Assembly: GCA_902806355.1 (NCBI GenBank)
Contig: CADCWI010000005.1
Location: 1-44,872 of the forward strand
DNA from: an uncultured Thermomicrobiales bacterium
GTDB taxonomy: Bacteria > Chloroflexota > Chloroflexia > Thermomicrobiales > UBA6265
DNA length: 44,872 nucleotides
Direction: 5' to 3'
This document shows, one piece after another, positions 1-8,798 of this stretch. A program made the translations under genes and the position numbers. The notes beneath the pieces are model-generated. The model had not been told where the DNA came from. It ran no database searches and saw only the letters and a list, made by a program, of their open reading frames with translations. How positions within the stretch are numbered: the stretch's first letter is position 1; each line of letters opens with the position of its first letter.

Positions 1-249
1 ACGAACGATCATTTCGACCTTCTCGCCGCTCAGCATCCCGGTACACCGTTTCGTGCGAACTCGCCCGCCCTGTAGACCATGAGTAGCGTCTTCAGGCCCG
101 CACTATTGGGTTGTGACGTGTCATTTGTCATTCCGTAGCGCATCACATGGGCCGCCTCCACTCACGAGCAATCAGGAAGTGATTGCCTGTGAGGGATTTC
201 CCGGCCGAAACGCACCGGTCGAGGGCCGGTCAACCGTTCTGCAAGCCGC
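1..249. other. Left-edge gene-free stretch
   Basis: No coding region can be supported in the first 249 bases. On the minus strand a short open frame runs off the left edge from an ATG at about 36, but it is only about 12 codons long and has no clear Shine-Dalgarno sequence, so it is not called. A weak ACCGG/CCGGT dyad lies near 213-230. Confidence 0.5.
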
Positions 250-254
250 TTTAT

Positions 255-306
255 AAAACGAGCCAGCCGCCCAGGATGCATGTCACCCTGGGCAACTGGC
301 TCGTTT
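255..306 (-). terminator. Rho-independent terminator of the RNase J gene
   Basis: The arms at 256-266 and 296-306 are an exact 11-bp inverted repeat (AAACGAGCCAG and its complement). The loop contains a second inverted repeat, CCCAGG/CCTGGG. Read on the minus strand, the right-hand end of the hairpin runs into TTTTATAAA at 250-258. It lies 26 bases after the RNase J stop codon, where a terminator for that gene is expected. Confidence 0.75.
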
Positions 307-331
307 GAACGTCGCAGGGAACCCGGTGGAG

Positions 332-2800
332 CTACAGCTCGGTTACGACCGGCAGGATCAATGGCCGGGTACGTGATCGCCGGTACAATGCGCGCCCTAC
401 CGTCTCCTTGGTCCGCTGCACGATGTATCCATACTGCGGAGCACCCTTCTTTTTGCGCTCCAGGGTCCGCTGAAGCTCGCGCTCCGCCTCATGCAGGGCT
501 CCATTGCTCAGCTCCGGCGCGAGATCCTTGCCAACAAGTTCAGGTCCCGCGATCAGCTCGCCGGACTGCCGATCGATCACGATTGTGACGACGACGAACC
601 CGTCCGTCGTCAGGTTCTCGCGGGTGCGGAGCACCGCTTGTGTCCCGTCCCGGTCCCCGAGGCGGTCGACGAGAACGTTGCCCGCCTTGATCCGCCCGGT
701 CTGCCGAGCCGTGTCCCTGGTGAACTCGATCACGCCACCGATCTCCGGCAGCAGCACATCCTCCCGCCGAATGCCGGTTTTCACGCAGAGCTCGCGGTAG
801 AGCATCATGTGGCGGTACTCGCCGTGAATCGGCGCCACGAACTTCGGGCGCAGCAGGCGCACCATCTTCTGGAGCTCGTCTCGAGCGGCATGCCCGGAGA
901 CATGCACGCCTCGATCGATCCCGCTGTAGACCACTTCGCATCCTCGGCGGAAGAGGTTGTCGATGGTGTGCGATACGGTGTCCTCATTGCCCGGGATCGG
1001 TGTAGCTGAGACGAAGATCACATCGCCCCTGGAAACGCGGATCTTGGGATGCTCACCGGCAGCGATCCGGGCAAGTGCGGCGGCGGCTTCGCCCTGGCTG
1101 CCAGTACTGACGATGATTCGCTTTTCCTTTGGCTGCCGCAACAGGTCATCCAGCGGAATCAGAAGCCCTTCCGGCGGATCGAGATAGCCGAGGTCAAGCG
1201 CGACCCGGGCGTTCTGTTCCATGCTCCGCCCGGCGACCGCAACCTTGCGCCCGTTCTTGGTGGCTGCTTCCAGCGCCATGTAGATTCGGCTTACGTTGGA
1301 GGCGAACGTGGCGATGACGACCTGGCCTTTCGCCTCCGCGATCACCTCGTTCATCTTGTTCTGAACGACCAGCTCGGATGGTGTGCTGCCTTCAGTCTCG
1401 ACCCGGGTCGTATCGGAAAATAGGGCGAGCACCCCACGATCGCCGATCCGCTTGAGTTGGGCCTCATCGGTTGGCTTGCCCATCACCGGCGTCGGGTCGA
1501 ACTTGAAGTCCCCGGTATCGACGATGGTGCCGATCGGCGTATGGATCGCGATTGCGCAAGCGTCAGGGATGGTATGGGTGACCCGGATGAACTCGGCGGT
1601 GATTCCCCCAAGCTGAACCTTGTCGCCACCGTTGACCACGCGGAGATCAACCCTGTCTTCCAGCCGGGCTTCGAGCAACTTGCGCTCGATGAAGCCCAAT
1701 GCGAGTGGCGTACCGTAGATTGGAATCGGCGTCTTGCTCTTGAGCTGGGGAATGATGTACGGCAGCCCACCGATGTGATCTTCATGGCCGTGTGTGATCA
1801 GGATGCCGCGGAAGTTGTTCATCCGCTCGGCAACGAAGGTGACGTCCGGGATGATCAGATCGATACCACGCTGGTTCTCTTCCGGGAATTTCCCGCCGCA
1901 ATCCAGCATGATCACGTCTCGACCGCACTCGATGGCCGTCAGGTTCTTGCCGATCTCACCGACCCCACCAAGGGGAATCACTCGAACGCGGTCCGTGCCG
2001 ATCGGTTCGGCCGAGATCAGTCCCTGACCGTCCCCGGAGGAAAGAGCCACCCGATGCTCATTGCCGCTGACGTTTCCGCTGCTGCGTCCCTGCCTGCCGG
2101 ATCGCTGATGCGGTTGCCGGCTCGGCTCAACCCGATCCGGAGCCTGTTCGTCCCGCCGTGGTCGTCTCAGCGGCCGTCGCGAGCGTTGCTGCGCACTGCC
2201 GTCCTGGAGACGCTGGCCACTGTCACGTTGCGGCGGTCGTTGGCCGGACTGTTGCCCCTGGGGTGTGCCACCGCGCGGCGGCTGCCCCGCTCCTCCTGCT
2301 CGATCACCACCCTGCTGATTGGGACGGCGGCCTCCCCCCGACTGACCCTGGCGTTGCCCTTGCCCCTGCTGACGCTGAACGTTTGGTTGGCGCTGCTCGT
2401 TGCGCTGCTCGTTGCGCTGCTGGGTCGTGGCGTTCGCATCTTGGGAACCACCCCCAGTGGACGGTTGTCGCCTGCGCTGCTGTTGCTGTCGACCGCCCTG
2501 CCCCTGCGGCTGAGCGCTCGAGTCGCCGCCAGAATTTCGCTGACCTGGCTGCGAGCCCGCATCCCGTCGAGGCGAGCGTTCCTGGCGTTGCCGGCCGGGC
2601 TGATCCGGGGACGACTGCTGGACAGGCTGCTGTTCGCCACCCTGATGCTCGGCGCGCTGTTGCCCCGTGGTTTCGGTGCGCTGCCCGGATGCCGGTCGTC
2701 TTCGCCGGCGGCGTCGGCGGTTGCTGGATGATTGCTGCTCGGTGTTGTTATCGACCGGTCCCTGAACCGGGCCGGATCGGCTTGTGTCCCTGTCGTCCAA
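332..2800 (-). CDS. rnj: Ribonuclease J with long disordered N-terminal extension
   Basis: Metallo-beta-lactamase/beta-CASP ribonuclease for 5'-3' exonucleolytic and endonucleolytic mRNA decay and rRNA maturation in the cytoplasm. In this 822-residue reading, residues 1-270 are low-complexity Gln/Arg/Gly/Pro/Ser sequence that includes a run of eight Arg. The enzyme core begins at about 271 (VRVIPLGGVGEIGKN). The metal site HGHEDH is at 337-342, followed by DTGDFKFD and the C-terminal SGHAARDE and APIHGEYRH motifs. Family members are usually about 550 residues, so the extension is the oddity. The start is a TTG at 2800, chosen because AGGAG lies 7 bases upstream; in-frame ATGs at 2815 and 2920 lack such a site. 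The enzyme identity is secure from the core motifs. The start is probable. An RNA- or protein-binding role for the head is inference. Confidence 0.93.
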   Translation of the reverse strand: MDDRDTSRSGPVQGPVDNNTEQQSSSNRRRRRRRRPASGQRTETTGQQRAEHQGGEQQPVQQSSPDQPGRQRQERSPRRDAGSQPGQRNSGGDSSAQPQGQGGRQQQQRRRQPSTGGGSQDANATTQQRNEQRNEQRQPNVQRQQGQGQRQGQSGGGRRPNQQGGDRAGGAGQPPRGGTPQGQQSGQRPPQRDSGQRLQDGSAQQRSRRPLRRPRRDEQAPDRVEPSRQPHQRSGRQGRSSGNVSGNEHRVALSSGDGQGLISAEPIGTDRVRVIPLGGVGEIGKNLTAIECGRDVIMLDCGGKFPEENQRGIDLIIPDVTFVAERMNNFRGILITHGHEDHIGGLPYIIPQLKSKTPIPIYGTPLALGFIERKLLEARLEDRVDLRVVNGGDKVQLGGITAEFIRVTHTIPDACAIAIHTPIGTIVDTGDFKFDPTPVMGKPTDEAQLKRIGDRGVLALFSDTTRVETEGSTPSELVVQNKMNEVIAEAKGQVVIATFASNVSRIYMALEAATKNGRKVAVAGRSMEQNARVALDLGYLDPPEGLLIPLDDLLRQPKEKRIIVSTGSQGEAAAALARIAAGEHPKIRVSRGDVIFVSATPIPGNEDTVSHTIDNLFRRGCEVVYSGIDRGVHVSGHAARDELQKMVRLLRPKFVAPIHGEYRHMMLYRELCVKTGIRREDVLLPEIGGVIEFTRDTARQTGRIKAGNVLVDRLGDRDGTQAVLRTRENLTTDGFVVVTIVIDRQSGELIAGPELVGKDLAPELSNGALHEAERELQRTLERKKKGAPQYGYIVQRTKETVGRALYRRSRTRPLILPVVTEL

Positions 2801-3104
2801 AAAAGTTCTCCTCATGCCAAAGCCGGGCTCCGTCCAGGCGACGTGCGAGACTGTCCTGGATCCCATTGGGTGCCATGTCGATAGCTCCGCGGCTTCGGCG
2901 ATCTGATTGTTCGATACCAATGCATTGATTCACGGCCGTTTGACCGAATCAGTGCCCGACTCCTGTGTCTCTTTCCGAAAGGTTGGCGGCACGTTTATGT
3001 CATGATGACCGTTCGTCCGGTTGCCGTAGGAGGCACCGTGACCCGGAGGCAGTATCACCAGGAGTGACACGATCCCGGAAGCCGCCCGGATGATCCTGGA
3101 ACAC
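2801..3104. other. Intergenic region upstream of RNase J
   Basis: About 300 bases between the cation transporter stop and the RNase J start. Apart from the RNase J Shine-Dalgarno I see no gene, no convincing promoter pair and no recognisable riboswitch. The two flanking genes are on the same strand. Confidence 0.4.
2808..2812 (-). promoter_or_regulatory. Shine-Dalgarno deciding the RNase J start
   Basis: AGGAG on the minus strand sits 7 bases before TTG at 2800. It overlaps the in-frame ATG at 2815 (ATGAGGAG), so that ATG is more likely part of the leader than the start. Confidence 0.6.
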
Positions 3105-4133
3105 CTACTGGTCCTCACCTTCGACCCGGGATCCTGGTTCCCGACGGTGACGCCGAACATCTCCGAAAAGACTATCCGGACGCGTGTGCGGCGCCACCGC
3201 GGGTTCGACATGCACAATCGCCTGCGCGTATCGACCTGCGACTGACTGAACGCTCTTCTCAACATTTGTTGCAACGTCATGGGCCTGGTCCACTCGCAAA
3301 AGCGGATCGACCGTGATATCGACCTCGACAAGCATCCGGCCACCCATGGAGCGGGCACGAAGCTTGTGCGCGGTCTTGACCCCGCGGGTGTCAAGGATCG
3401 CTTCCATCAACACCCGAGGGTTCGTGTTCGTGGCATCCGTCAGGACAAGGGAAGCGTCCCGAAGAATGGTCCACGCCGTCCATACGATGATGCTGGCAAT
3501 GGCAAGCGACACGAGAGCATCCGCGCGTCCGAATCCGGCACGAACTCCCAGCAATCCGACCACGACTCCGAGTGAGACGGCCACATCGCTAAGCGTGTGC
3601 TTTGCATCGGCCACGAGGAAGTCACTGGTGAGTTCCCGGCCCTTGCGTCCTTCCCAGATCGTGACCGCGAGATTGATGGAGATCGTGCCGGCGAGCACTG
3701 CAAACGATCCGGAGTCGACGCGCGGCGCATTTCCGGCGATCAACCGCCCGACCGCACCCTGGACGATCTCGATCACACTGACCGCCATCATCATCGCGAT
3801 GACGAGTGATGCCAGGGTTTCGTAGCGATCGTGCCCGTAATGGTGCTCTTCATCAGGAGGACGAGCCGCGACTGCGATACTCACCAGCCCGATCACGTTG
3901 GACATGCCATCAAGGAGCGATTGAGCGCCGTCAGCACTCATCGCCACCGACCCTGTCCACAAACCATATCCGAGCTTGGCAATTGCAACGACAACATTGA
4001 GACCGAGAACGATCAGCAGGACCCGGCGGATTTCCCTGGTGCGCTCGACCCGGACTGGTTCGTGGGCCACAGCGGTGGAGTGGGTCGCATCATGCTCACG
4101 CATGGGCCCGGTCTCGGGTATCTGCCTGCTCAC
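3105..4133 (-). CDS. Cation diffusion facilitator (CDF) family transporter
   Basis: Proton-coupled efflux of divalent metal across the cytoplasmic membrane. The protein has 342 residues. The N-terminal 30 residues are hydrophilic, followed by hydrophobic segments from about 36 to 230 and a cytoplasmic C-terminal domain at about 235-310. Family signatures are SADGAQSLLDG (66-76, helix 2), HHYGHDRYE (97-105) and DAKHTLSD (176-183, helix 5). The helix-5 metal pair is canonical (H179, D183). In helix 2 the usual His is Gln71, paired with D75, which may change metal preference. The start is a GTG at 4133 with a poor ribosome site; the ATG at 4103 (residue 11) is an equally good alternative and removes no membrane segment. 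The family is certain and the substrate metal is unknown. Confidence 0.88.
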   Translation of the reverse strand: MSRQIPETGPMREHDATHSTAVAHEPVRVERTREIRRVLLIVLGLNVVVAIAKLGYGLWTGSVAMSADGAQSLLDGMSNVIGLVSIAVAARPPDEEHHYGHDRYETLASLVIAMMMAVSVIEIVQGAVGRLIAGNAPRVDSGSFAVLAGTISINLAVTIWEGRKGRELTSDFLVADAKHTLSDVAVSLGVVVGLLGVRAGFGRADALVSLAIASIIVWTAWTILRDASLVLTDATNTNPRVLMEAILDTRGVKTAHKLRARSMGGRMLVEVDITVDPLLRVDQAHDVATNVEKSVQSVAGRYAQAIVHVEPAVAPHTRPDSLFGDVRRHRREPGSRVEGEDQ

Positions 4134-4221
4134 GGCTCACGTGCCGTCTTTCCCTTGTGACAAGTGTAGCAGGTACGTGGGGTTGGTCTCCTGATTCGAT
4201 CACGGGGATGGACGCGCCACC

Positions 4222-4467
4222 TCAGTTCAGGAACGCAATGAGAGCGAGAAAGCCAAGCCCGATGACGATCAGCACGAGCGTCACCGCGATGCACCCAAGC
4301 GCGATCGCGCTTCCCGTTCCCACCGTGTCGTCCGGATCCTGCACAGGCGGGATCACCACATCATCGTCGGCTGCAGCTGGATCTGGTGAATTGCCACCGT
4401 CCGCGGATGACCTCGAGCCGACGGGAGTTTGGGAATCGTCCGGCGGGATGCTGCCAGGTTCGGTCAA
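4222..4467 (-). CDS. Small tail-anchored membrane protein
   Basis: An 81-residue unrecognised protein. Residues 1-50 are acidic, rich in Pro, Ser and Asp, and likely unstructured. Residues 52-79 are a single strongly hydrophobic helix (IALGCIAVTLVLIVIGLGFL) ending almost at the C-terminus. This is the shape of a tail-anchored or type II membrane protein with its soluble part in the cytoplasm. The start is a TTG at 4467 with GAAGGA 7 bases upstream, which supports it as a real gene. It lies between the CDF transporter and the ABC-F gene on the same strand. No function can be assigned. Confidence 0.55.
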   Translation of the reverse strand: MTEPGSIPPDDSQTPVGSRSSADGGNSPDPAAADDDVVIPPVQDPDDTVGTGSAIALGCIAVTLVLIVIGLGFLALIAFLN

Positions 4468-4766
4468 TCGGGTGTCCTTCGGCGATCGTCACCGTGTGGC
4501 TCAGCCTGGTCTCCAGGTACCAGCAGAGCACGCACGGCGTTCCGGTGAATGCTCGCACATCTGGTCATTGTAGGCGCAGACCGCATGTCATTCAGGCTCG
4601 AAGTGCACGCTCACCTTCTTGGGAGCCGTAGGCGCGGACCCCACTCGACCGAAAGGAAGGCCAAGCACCCCACTTCTCCCATCTGCGAACCGCGCATAAA
4701 GTGACTGTCGCCATGCGGAAACGTCGCCTTGTCAAATGAGTCCAGGACACCGATCCTGAGTTCGTT

Positions 4767-6509
4767 TTATCCCCCAGCCGCTGTGTTCCTGACAGCGCTC
4801 GAGGCGCGCCGTCGTTCCTTCCGCCGACTCGTCCCCGAGTCATTCTTCGGGGATCCCCGCCGTGTCCGTGTGAGAACCGTGCCTGTCTCAGGGTGATCCT
4901 GATAATCGCGAAACGAGCCGGGGAAATCGCGGACGACGCCCCTATTCACTTCAACGATCCTGGTGCACACGCGGTCGAGGAAGTACCGGTCGTGCGAGAT
5001 GGCGATCAACGACCCGCCGAATCCCAGTAACGCCTCCTCCAGCGCTTCGACAGAGGCAATATCCAGGTTATTGGTTGGCTCATCGAGAAGCAGGAAGTTC
5101 GCCCCTTCGAGAATCAGCGCTACCAGCTGGAGCCGGCTGCGCTCACCACCACTCAATGCCGAAACCGGACGCATCGCGTCGTCGCGGTCGAACAGGAACT
5201 CGACCAGGACGGAGAGCGCCTGCTGCTCGTTGAGTGGCTTGGCCCGGCGAACGAGATCGAGCGGCGTGCGAGTCAAGTCAAGTGTTTCGTTCTCCTGGGA
5301 GAAATACCCGATCTTGAGCGATGTACCCGTCCGCACTCGGCCGCTGTCTGGCTCTTCATGTCCCTGGACCATTCGGAATAGCGTGGTCTTCCCCGCCCCG
5401 TTCGGTCCAACCAGTCCCACCCGTTCACCATGGCGGACGAGCAGGTCGAACGGCTCGAACACGACATTCTCACCGTAGGCTTTTCCCACATTGTCCGCTT
5501 CGAGGACGATCGTACTCCCCCGCTCAGCGTTGAACTCAAGGGCGATCCCGCGCCGGCTGAGGACAGGTGGGGCGGCAGCATCGAGTCGGGCTCGCTCTTC
5601 AGCCATCTTTCGCCGCTGGTTCTCGGCTCGCGATGCGAACTTCGGGTTCTGGCGTGCCCACTGCGTGAGCTGCTCCGCGCTCGCCTTCAGCTTCCGGAAC
5701 TCACGTTCCCGCAGCTCGCGAAGTTCCGACTCGCGTTCGAGCCTGCGTTGCTTCTGCTCCTTGAAGGCGCTGTAGTTCCCCGGGTACGCCGCGATCCTGG
5801 TGTCCTCGATCTCGAAAATCGTATTGGCGACCCGATCGATCATGTACCGGTCATGGGTGATCAGGCCGACCGCGCCCTGGTACCGCTCCAGGTAGTGTTC
5901 CAGCCACATCTTCGCCCGGGTATCGAGGTGATTGTCCGGCTCGTCGAGCAGCAACACATCCGGTTCGCTGGCAAGCAGGGCGGCGATCGCGACCATCTTG
6001 TTCTCGCCGCCGCTCAGCTGGCTGACCGGCTGATCCCAGAGCATCTCCGGCAGGCCCAGACCCGCAAGCAACACCTCTGATAATGCCTCCGGTGCCTCAC
6101 CACTATTCGATTCGAGGCGGCTCAGCGCGTGATTGTAGGCATCCAGCACATCCGCCATCTCCACGTCATCGAGCGGCTGGGCCAGCCGGGCTTCGAGTTC
6201 GGCAAGTGTCTGCTCGATCGCGTCCGGATGGTTTGCAGTTCCCCGGACGATATCACGAGGCGTCGTGGCGGCGAGCCTCGTGACCTCCTGCTCCAGATAC
6301 CCTGTCCGCAGGCCTCGCCGGTGGATGACGTTCCCCTTGACCGGGTCGAGCGACTTGGACAGCAGACGAAAGAGCGTGCTTTTGCCGCTCCCGTTCTCGC
6401 CGACGACGGCAATCCGATCACCTTCCCGGATCTCGAACGTGAGATCGGTGAACACGTCGTTGCCGCCATGCGCGAACGCAAGGTGGGACGCCTGGATCAG
6501 CAAGGTCAT
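4767..6509 (-). CDS. ABC-F family ATPase
   Basis: A soluble tandem ABC ATPase of 580 residues with no membrane domain. ABC-F proteins act at the ribosomal E-site to rescue or tune translation, and some give antibiotic protection. Domain 1 has Walker A GENGSGKST (37-45), signature LSGGEN (165-170) and Walker B LLDEPDNHLD (187-196). A charged helical linker at about 248-315 matches the P-site-tRNA-interaction arm. Domain 2 has Walker A GPNGAGKTT (368-376), signature ALSGGERSR and LLDEPTNNLD. The first Walker B has Asp where most members have Thr. The C-terminal 40 residues are basic and probably flexible. It starts at ATG 6509. Which ABC-F subgroup it belongs to cannot be decided by eye, so no gene symbol is given. 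Confidence 0.93.
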   Translation of the reverse strand: MTLLIQASHLAFAHGGNDVFTDLTFEIREGDRIAVVGENGSGKSTLFRLLSKSLDPVKGNVIHRRGLRTGYLEQEVTRLAATTPRDIVRGTANHPDAIEQTLAELEARLAQPLDDVEMADVLDAYNHALSRLESNSGEAPEALSEVLLAGLGLPEMLWDQPVSQLSGGENKMVAIAALLASEPDVLLLDEPDNHLDTRAKMWLEHYLERYQGAVGLITHDRYMIDRVANTIFEIEDTRIAAYPGNYSAFKEQKQRRLERESELRELREREFRKLKASAEQLTQWARQNPKFASRAENQRRKMAEERARLDAAAPPVLSRRGIALEFNAERGSTIVLEADNVGKAYGENVVFEPFDLLVRHGERVGLVGPNGAGKTTLFRMVQGHEEPDSGRVRTGTSLKIGYFSQENETLDLTRTPLDLVRRAKPLNEQQALSVLVEFLFDRDDAMRPVSALSGGERSRLQLVALILEGANFLLLDEPTNNLDIASVEALEEALLGFGGSLIAISHDRYFLDRVCTRIVEVNRGVVRDFPGSFRDYQDHPETGTVLTRTRRGSPKNDSGTSRRKERRRASSAVRNTAAGG

Positions 6510-6771
6510 CGCGGAATGTGGCCTTTACGCTTGGGTCCATCGCCGACAGGCACGATGGCTTTCAGTGCGGGCGAGTGAGAGCTCGGCCAATCCGGATGCT
6601 GCTCGTGGTGGCAACCCTGCGTGATTACATGAGGCAACCCGTCCATCGCAGGGGCGGACCTCGTAGACAATGGCTGCGCAACTGCCTGTTGACGGATGCG
6701 GGCCGTTCGTGTCCGCCCAACGCAGGTGATCGCACAGGGTTGCTTTTGCCGGATCGCTTCCACGGATGTCG

Positions 6772-7653
6772 CTACTGCGAGACCGGAACTCCCGTGGCAG
6801 CGATCGCCTGTTCCAGCTCCTCGACCGGCCGCGACCGATCTTCCCAGCGCTCGTCCGGATCAGGCGAAGGGATCGACTCCAGCAGCAAACGCGTATACGC
6901 CTCCCTGGGATGATTCATCACATCGACGGACGAACCCGTCTCCACGGTCCGGCCCCGCTGCATGACCATGATGTCGCCGCCGAGATAGTAGGCGGCGGAG
7001 AGATCATGCGTGATGAACACGGTCGAGATCCCGAGCCGCTCCTTGAAATCGAGCAAAATGTTCATGATTACCGCTCGAACCGCCACATCCAGCATCGAGA
7101 TCGCCTCATCGGCGACGATCACCTTGGGCTTGAGCAGATACGCCCGCGCCAGCATCACGCGCTGACGCTCGCCGCCACTCAGTTGGTGCGGATGCCGACC
7201 GAGGACATCGGGCGGTCGCAGGTTGACCGCCTTGAGCGCGTCTTCGATGAGTTCCTGCTTCTCGGCCTTGTTTTTCGCAAGGTCGAACTTCTTGATCGTC
7301 AGGTCGAACACGCGGTTGATCCGGTAGAACGGGTTGTAGATGCCGTACGGATCCTGGAATACCGCCTGGACCTCTCGCCGGAACGCAATCATCTCCTTGT
7401 GATTGAGCGAGTAGATGTCCTTGCCGCGCCAACGGGCAGTACCGTGCGTCGGTGGCTGGAGTCCGAGCAGGGTGCGTGCGGCGGTTGTCTTGCCGGACCC
7501 GCTTTCCCCGACAATGCTGACGAGCCGTGGCGGAGCTTCCGGCAGGGCCAGGGTGACTTCCTGATTCGCGATCGTCCGATCGTGCCCGTTTCCGAAGATG
7601 GTGGTACAACGATCGAGTTCCAGTAGCGGGACTCCCGAACCGGTGTCGCTCAT
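6772..7653 (-). CDS. Peptide-type ABC importer, ATPase subunit 2 (OppF/DppF-like)
   Basis: Nucleotide-binding subunit of a peptide/nickel-class importer, 293 residues. Walker A GESGSGKTT is at 49-57, Q-loop Gln at 100, signature LSGGERQ at 158-164 and Walker B VADEAISMLD at 180-189, followed by the switch His in FITHDLSAA. Walker B reads DEAISMLD rather than the common DEPTSALD, but the catalytic Glu is present. The protein ends soon after the ATPase core and lacks the Cys-rich oligopeptide C-terminal motif carried by its partner. Its ATG overlaps the stop of the preceding ATPase by four bases (ATGA), so the two are translationally coupled. Last gene of the five-gene operon. Confidence 0.93.
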   Translation of the reverse strand: MSDTGSGVPLLELDRCTTIFGNGHDRTIANQEVTLALPEAPPRLVSIVGESGSGKTTAARTLLGLQPPTHGTARWRGKDIYSLNHKEMIAFRREVQAVFQDPYGIYNPFYRINRVFDLTIKKFDLAKNKAEKQELIEDALKAVNLRPPDVLGRHPHQLSGGERQRVMLARAYLLKPKVIVADEAISMLDVAVRAVIMNILLDFKERLGISTVFITHDLSAAYYLGGDIMVMQRGRTVETGSSVDVMNHPREAYTRLLLESIPSPDPDERWEDRSRPVEELEQAIAATGVPVSQ

Positions 7654-8762
7654 GATCGATCTCCATCAGGCATCGATTCCGGATACAGGTGACAGGCCAC
7701 GACGCGGCCCTCGCGCACCTCCACCGGACCATGCAGGCCCTTCCGCTCACCCGTGGCGAGGTGGGCCAGCACCGGCGGGATGGTCGGGCACGGCTCGAAC
7801 GCATGCGGGCAGCGGTTATGGAAGCGACAGCCGGTTGGCCACGCCAGTGGGCTGGGCGTCGAGCCGCTGATGCCCTCGATGCGCTCCCTCTTTCCGCCGA
7901 TCGAAGGAATCGCCTTCATCAGGCCATCGGCATAGGGATGGAGCGGCGTCTTCAGCACCGAGCGGATATCGCCCGCCTCGACGATCTGGCCCGCGTACAT
8001 GATCCCGATCCGGTCCGCGAGCTGCGCGTGCACCGGCAAGTCATGGCTGACAATCATCAGCGCGATCTTCAGCTCGTCCCGGAGGACAATGAGTGCTTCA
8101 AGGATCTTGCGCTGGACATTGACATCGAGCGCGGTGGTGGGCTCGTCTGCCACGATCAGCTCCGGGTCCATCGCAATCGCGATCGCGATGATCACCCGCT
8201 GCTTCATGCCACCGCTCAACTCGTGAGGGTACATTTTGGCGACCCGCGTTTCGAGCCCGACCCGTTCGAGAAGCTCCGGAATCCGGGCCTTCGCCTTTCG
8301 TGGGGAAACTCCGTGATCGATCATGCCGTCGACGAGCTGCTTCTCGATCCGGAGCACCGGGTTCAGGGAGTTCATTGACCCCTGCGGCACATACGAGATG
8401 TGCTCCCCCCGGAACCGGCGCATCTCCTTGGGACCGAGCTTCATCAAGTCGATCTGCTGCTTGCCATCGGGCGAGAACAGCACACTCCCGCTGGTTATCC
8501 GGTTCGGGAACCGGATGATCTGCAGGATCGCTTCGACCAGCGTCGTCTTGCCGGATCCCGACTCGCCCGCAACGCCGAAGATCTCCTGGTGATGAATGTC
8601 GAACGTGGCCCCGTCGACGACTCTCGCGATTCCCCTAGGCGTCTGGAAATGGACGTTGAGCTGGTTGACGGAGAGCAACGGCGCCCGGTTCGTCTCCGCG
8701 ATGTCCCGCGACAGGTGTGATGGCGCGGCTTCGACGATTCGTACGTCAGCGGTGGATTGCAT
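7650..8762 (-). CDS. Peptide-type ABC importer, ATPase subunit 1 (OppD/DppD-like)
   Basis: ATPase subunit of the same importer, 370 residues from the chosen start. Walker A GESGSGKTT is at 66-74, followed by Q-loop SYVPQGSMNSLNP, signature LSGGMKQR and Walker B VADEPTTALD. The C-terminal oligopeptide-transporter region has the motif CRFHNRCPHAFEPC plus a later Cys, which in this family forms a metal or Fe-S-binding site. The start is the ATG at 8762, which has GGGAGGGG about 6 bases upstream; the ATG at 8777 directly precedes that purine run and is unlikely. It lies 36 bases after the second permease gene and overlaps the downstream ATPase by four bases. Confidence 0.94.
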   Translation of the reverse strand: MQSTADVRIVEAAPSHLSRDIAETNRAPLLSVNQLNVHFQTPRGIARVVDGATFDIHHQEIFGVAGESGSGKTTLVEAILQIIRFPNRITSGSVLFSPDGKQQIDLMKLGPKEMRRFRGEHISYVPQGSMNSLNPVLRIEKQLVDGMIDHGVSPRKAKARIPELLERVGLETRVAKMYPHELSGGMKQRVIIAIAIAMDPELIVADEPTTALDVNVQRKILEALIVLRDELKIALMIVSHDLPVHAQLADRIGIMYAGQIVEAGDIRSVLKTPLHPYADGLMKAIPSIGGKRERIEGISGSTPSPLAWPTGCRFHNRCPHAFEPCPTIPPVLAHLATGERKGLHGPVEVREGRVVACHLYPESMPDGDRS

Positions 8763-8798
8763 GGTTGCCCCTCCCATATGCCGGGCTAGCCGGGCAGG

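Noticed and set aside
1..36. Possible start of a minus-strand gene running off the left edge
   Set aside because: Only about 12 codons are visible and no adequate ribosome site; cannot be supported.
1457..2731. Long plus-strand open frame opposite the RNase J gene
   Set aside because: It is antisense to a secure gene; the openness comes from high GC and the repetitive Gln/Arg codons. No ribosome site and no family-like sequence.
6700..6722. Third copy of the 33.4 kb repeat (CGTGTCCGCCC)
   Set aside because: Only an 11-base core matches; flanks do not, so chance is likely.
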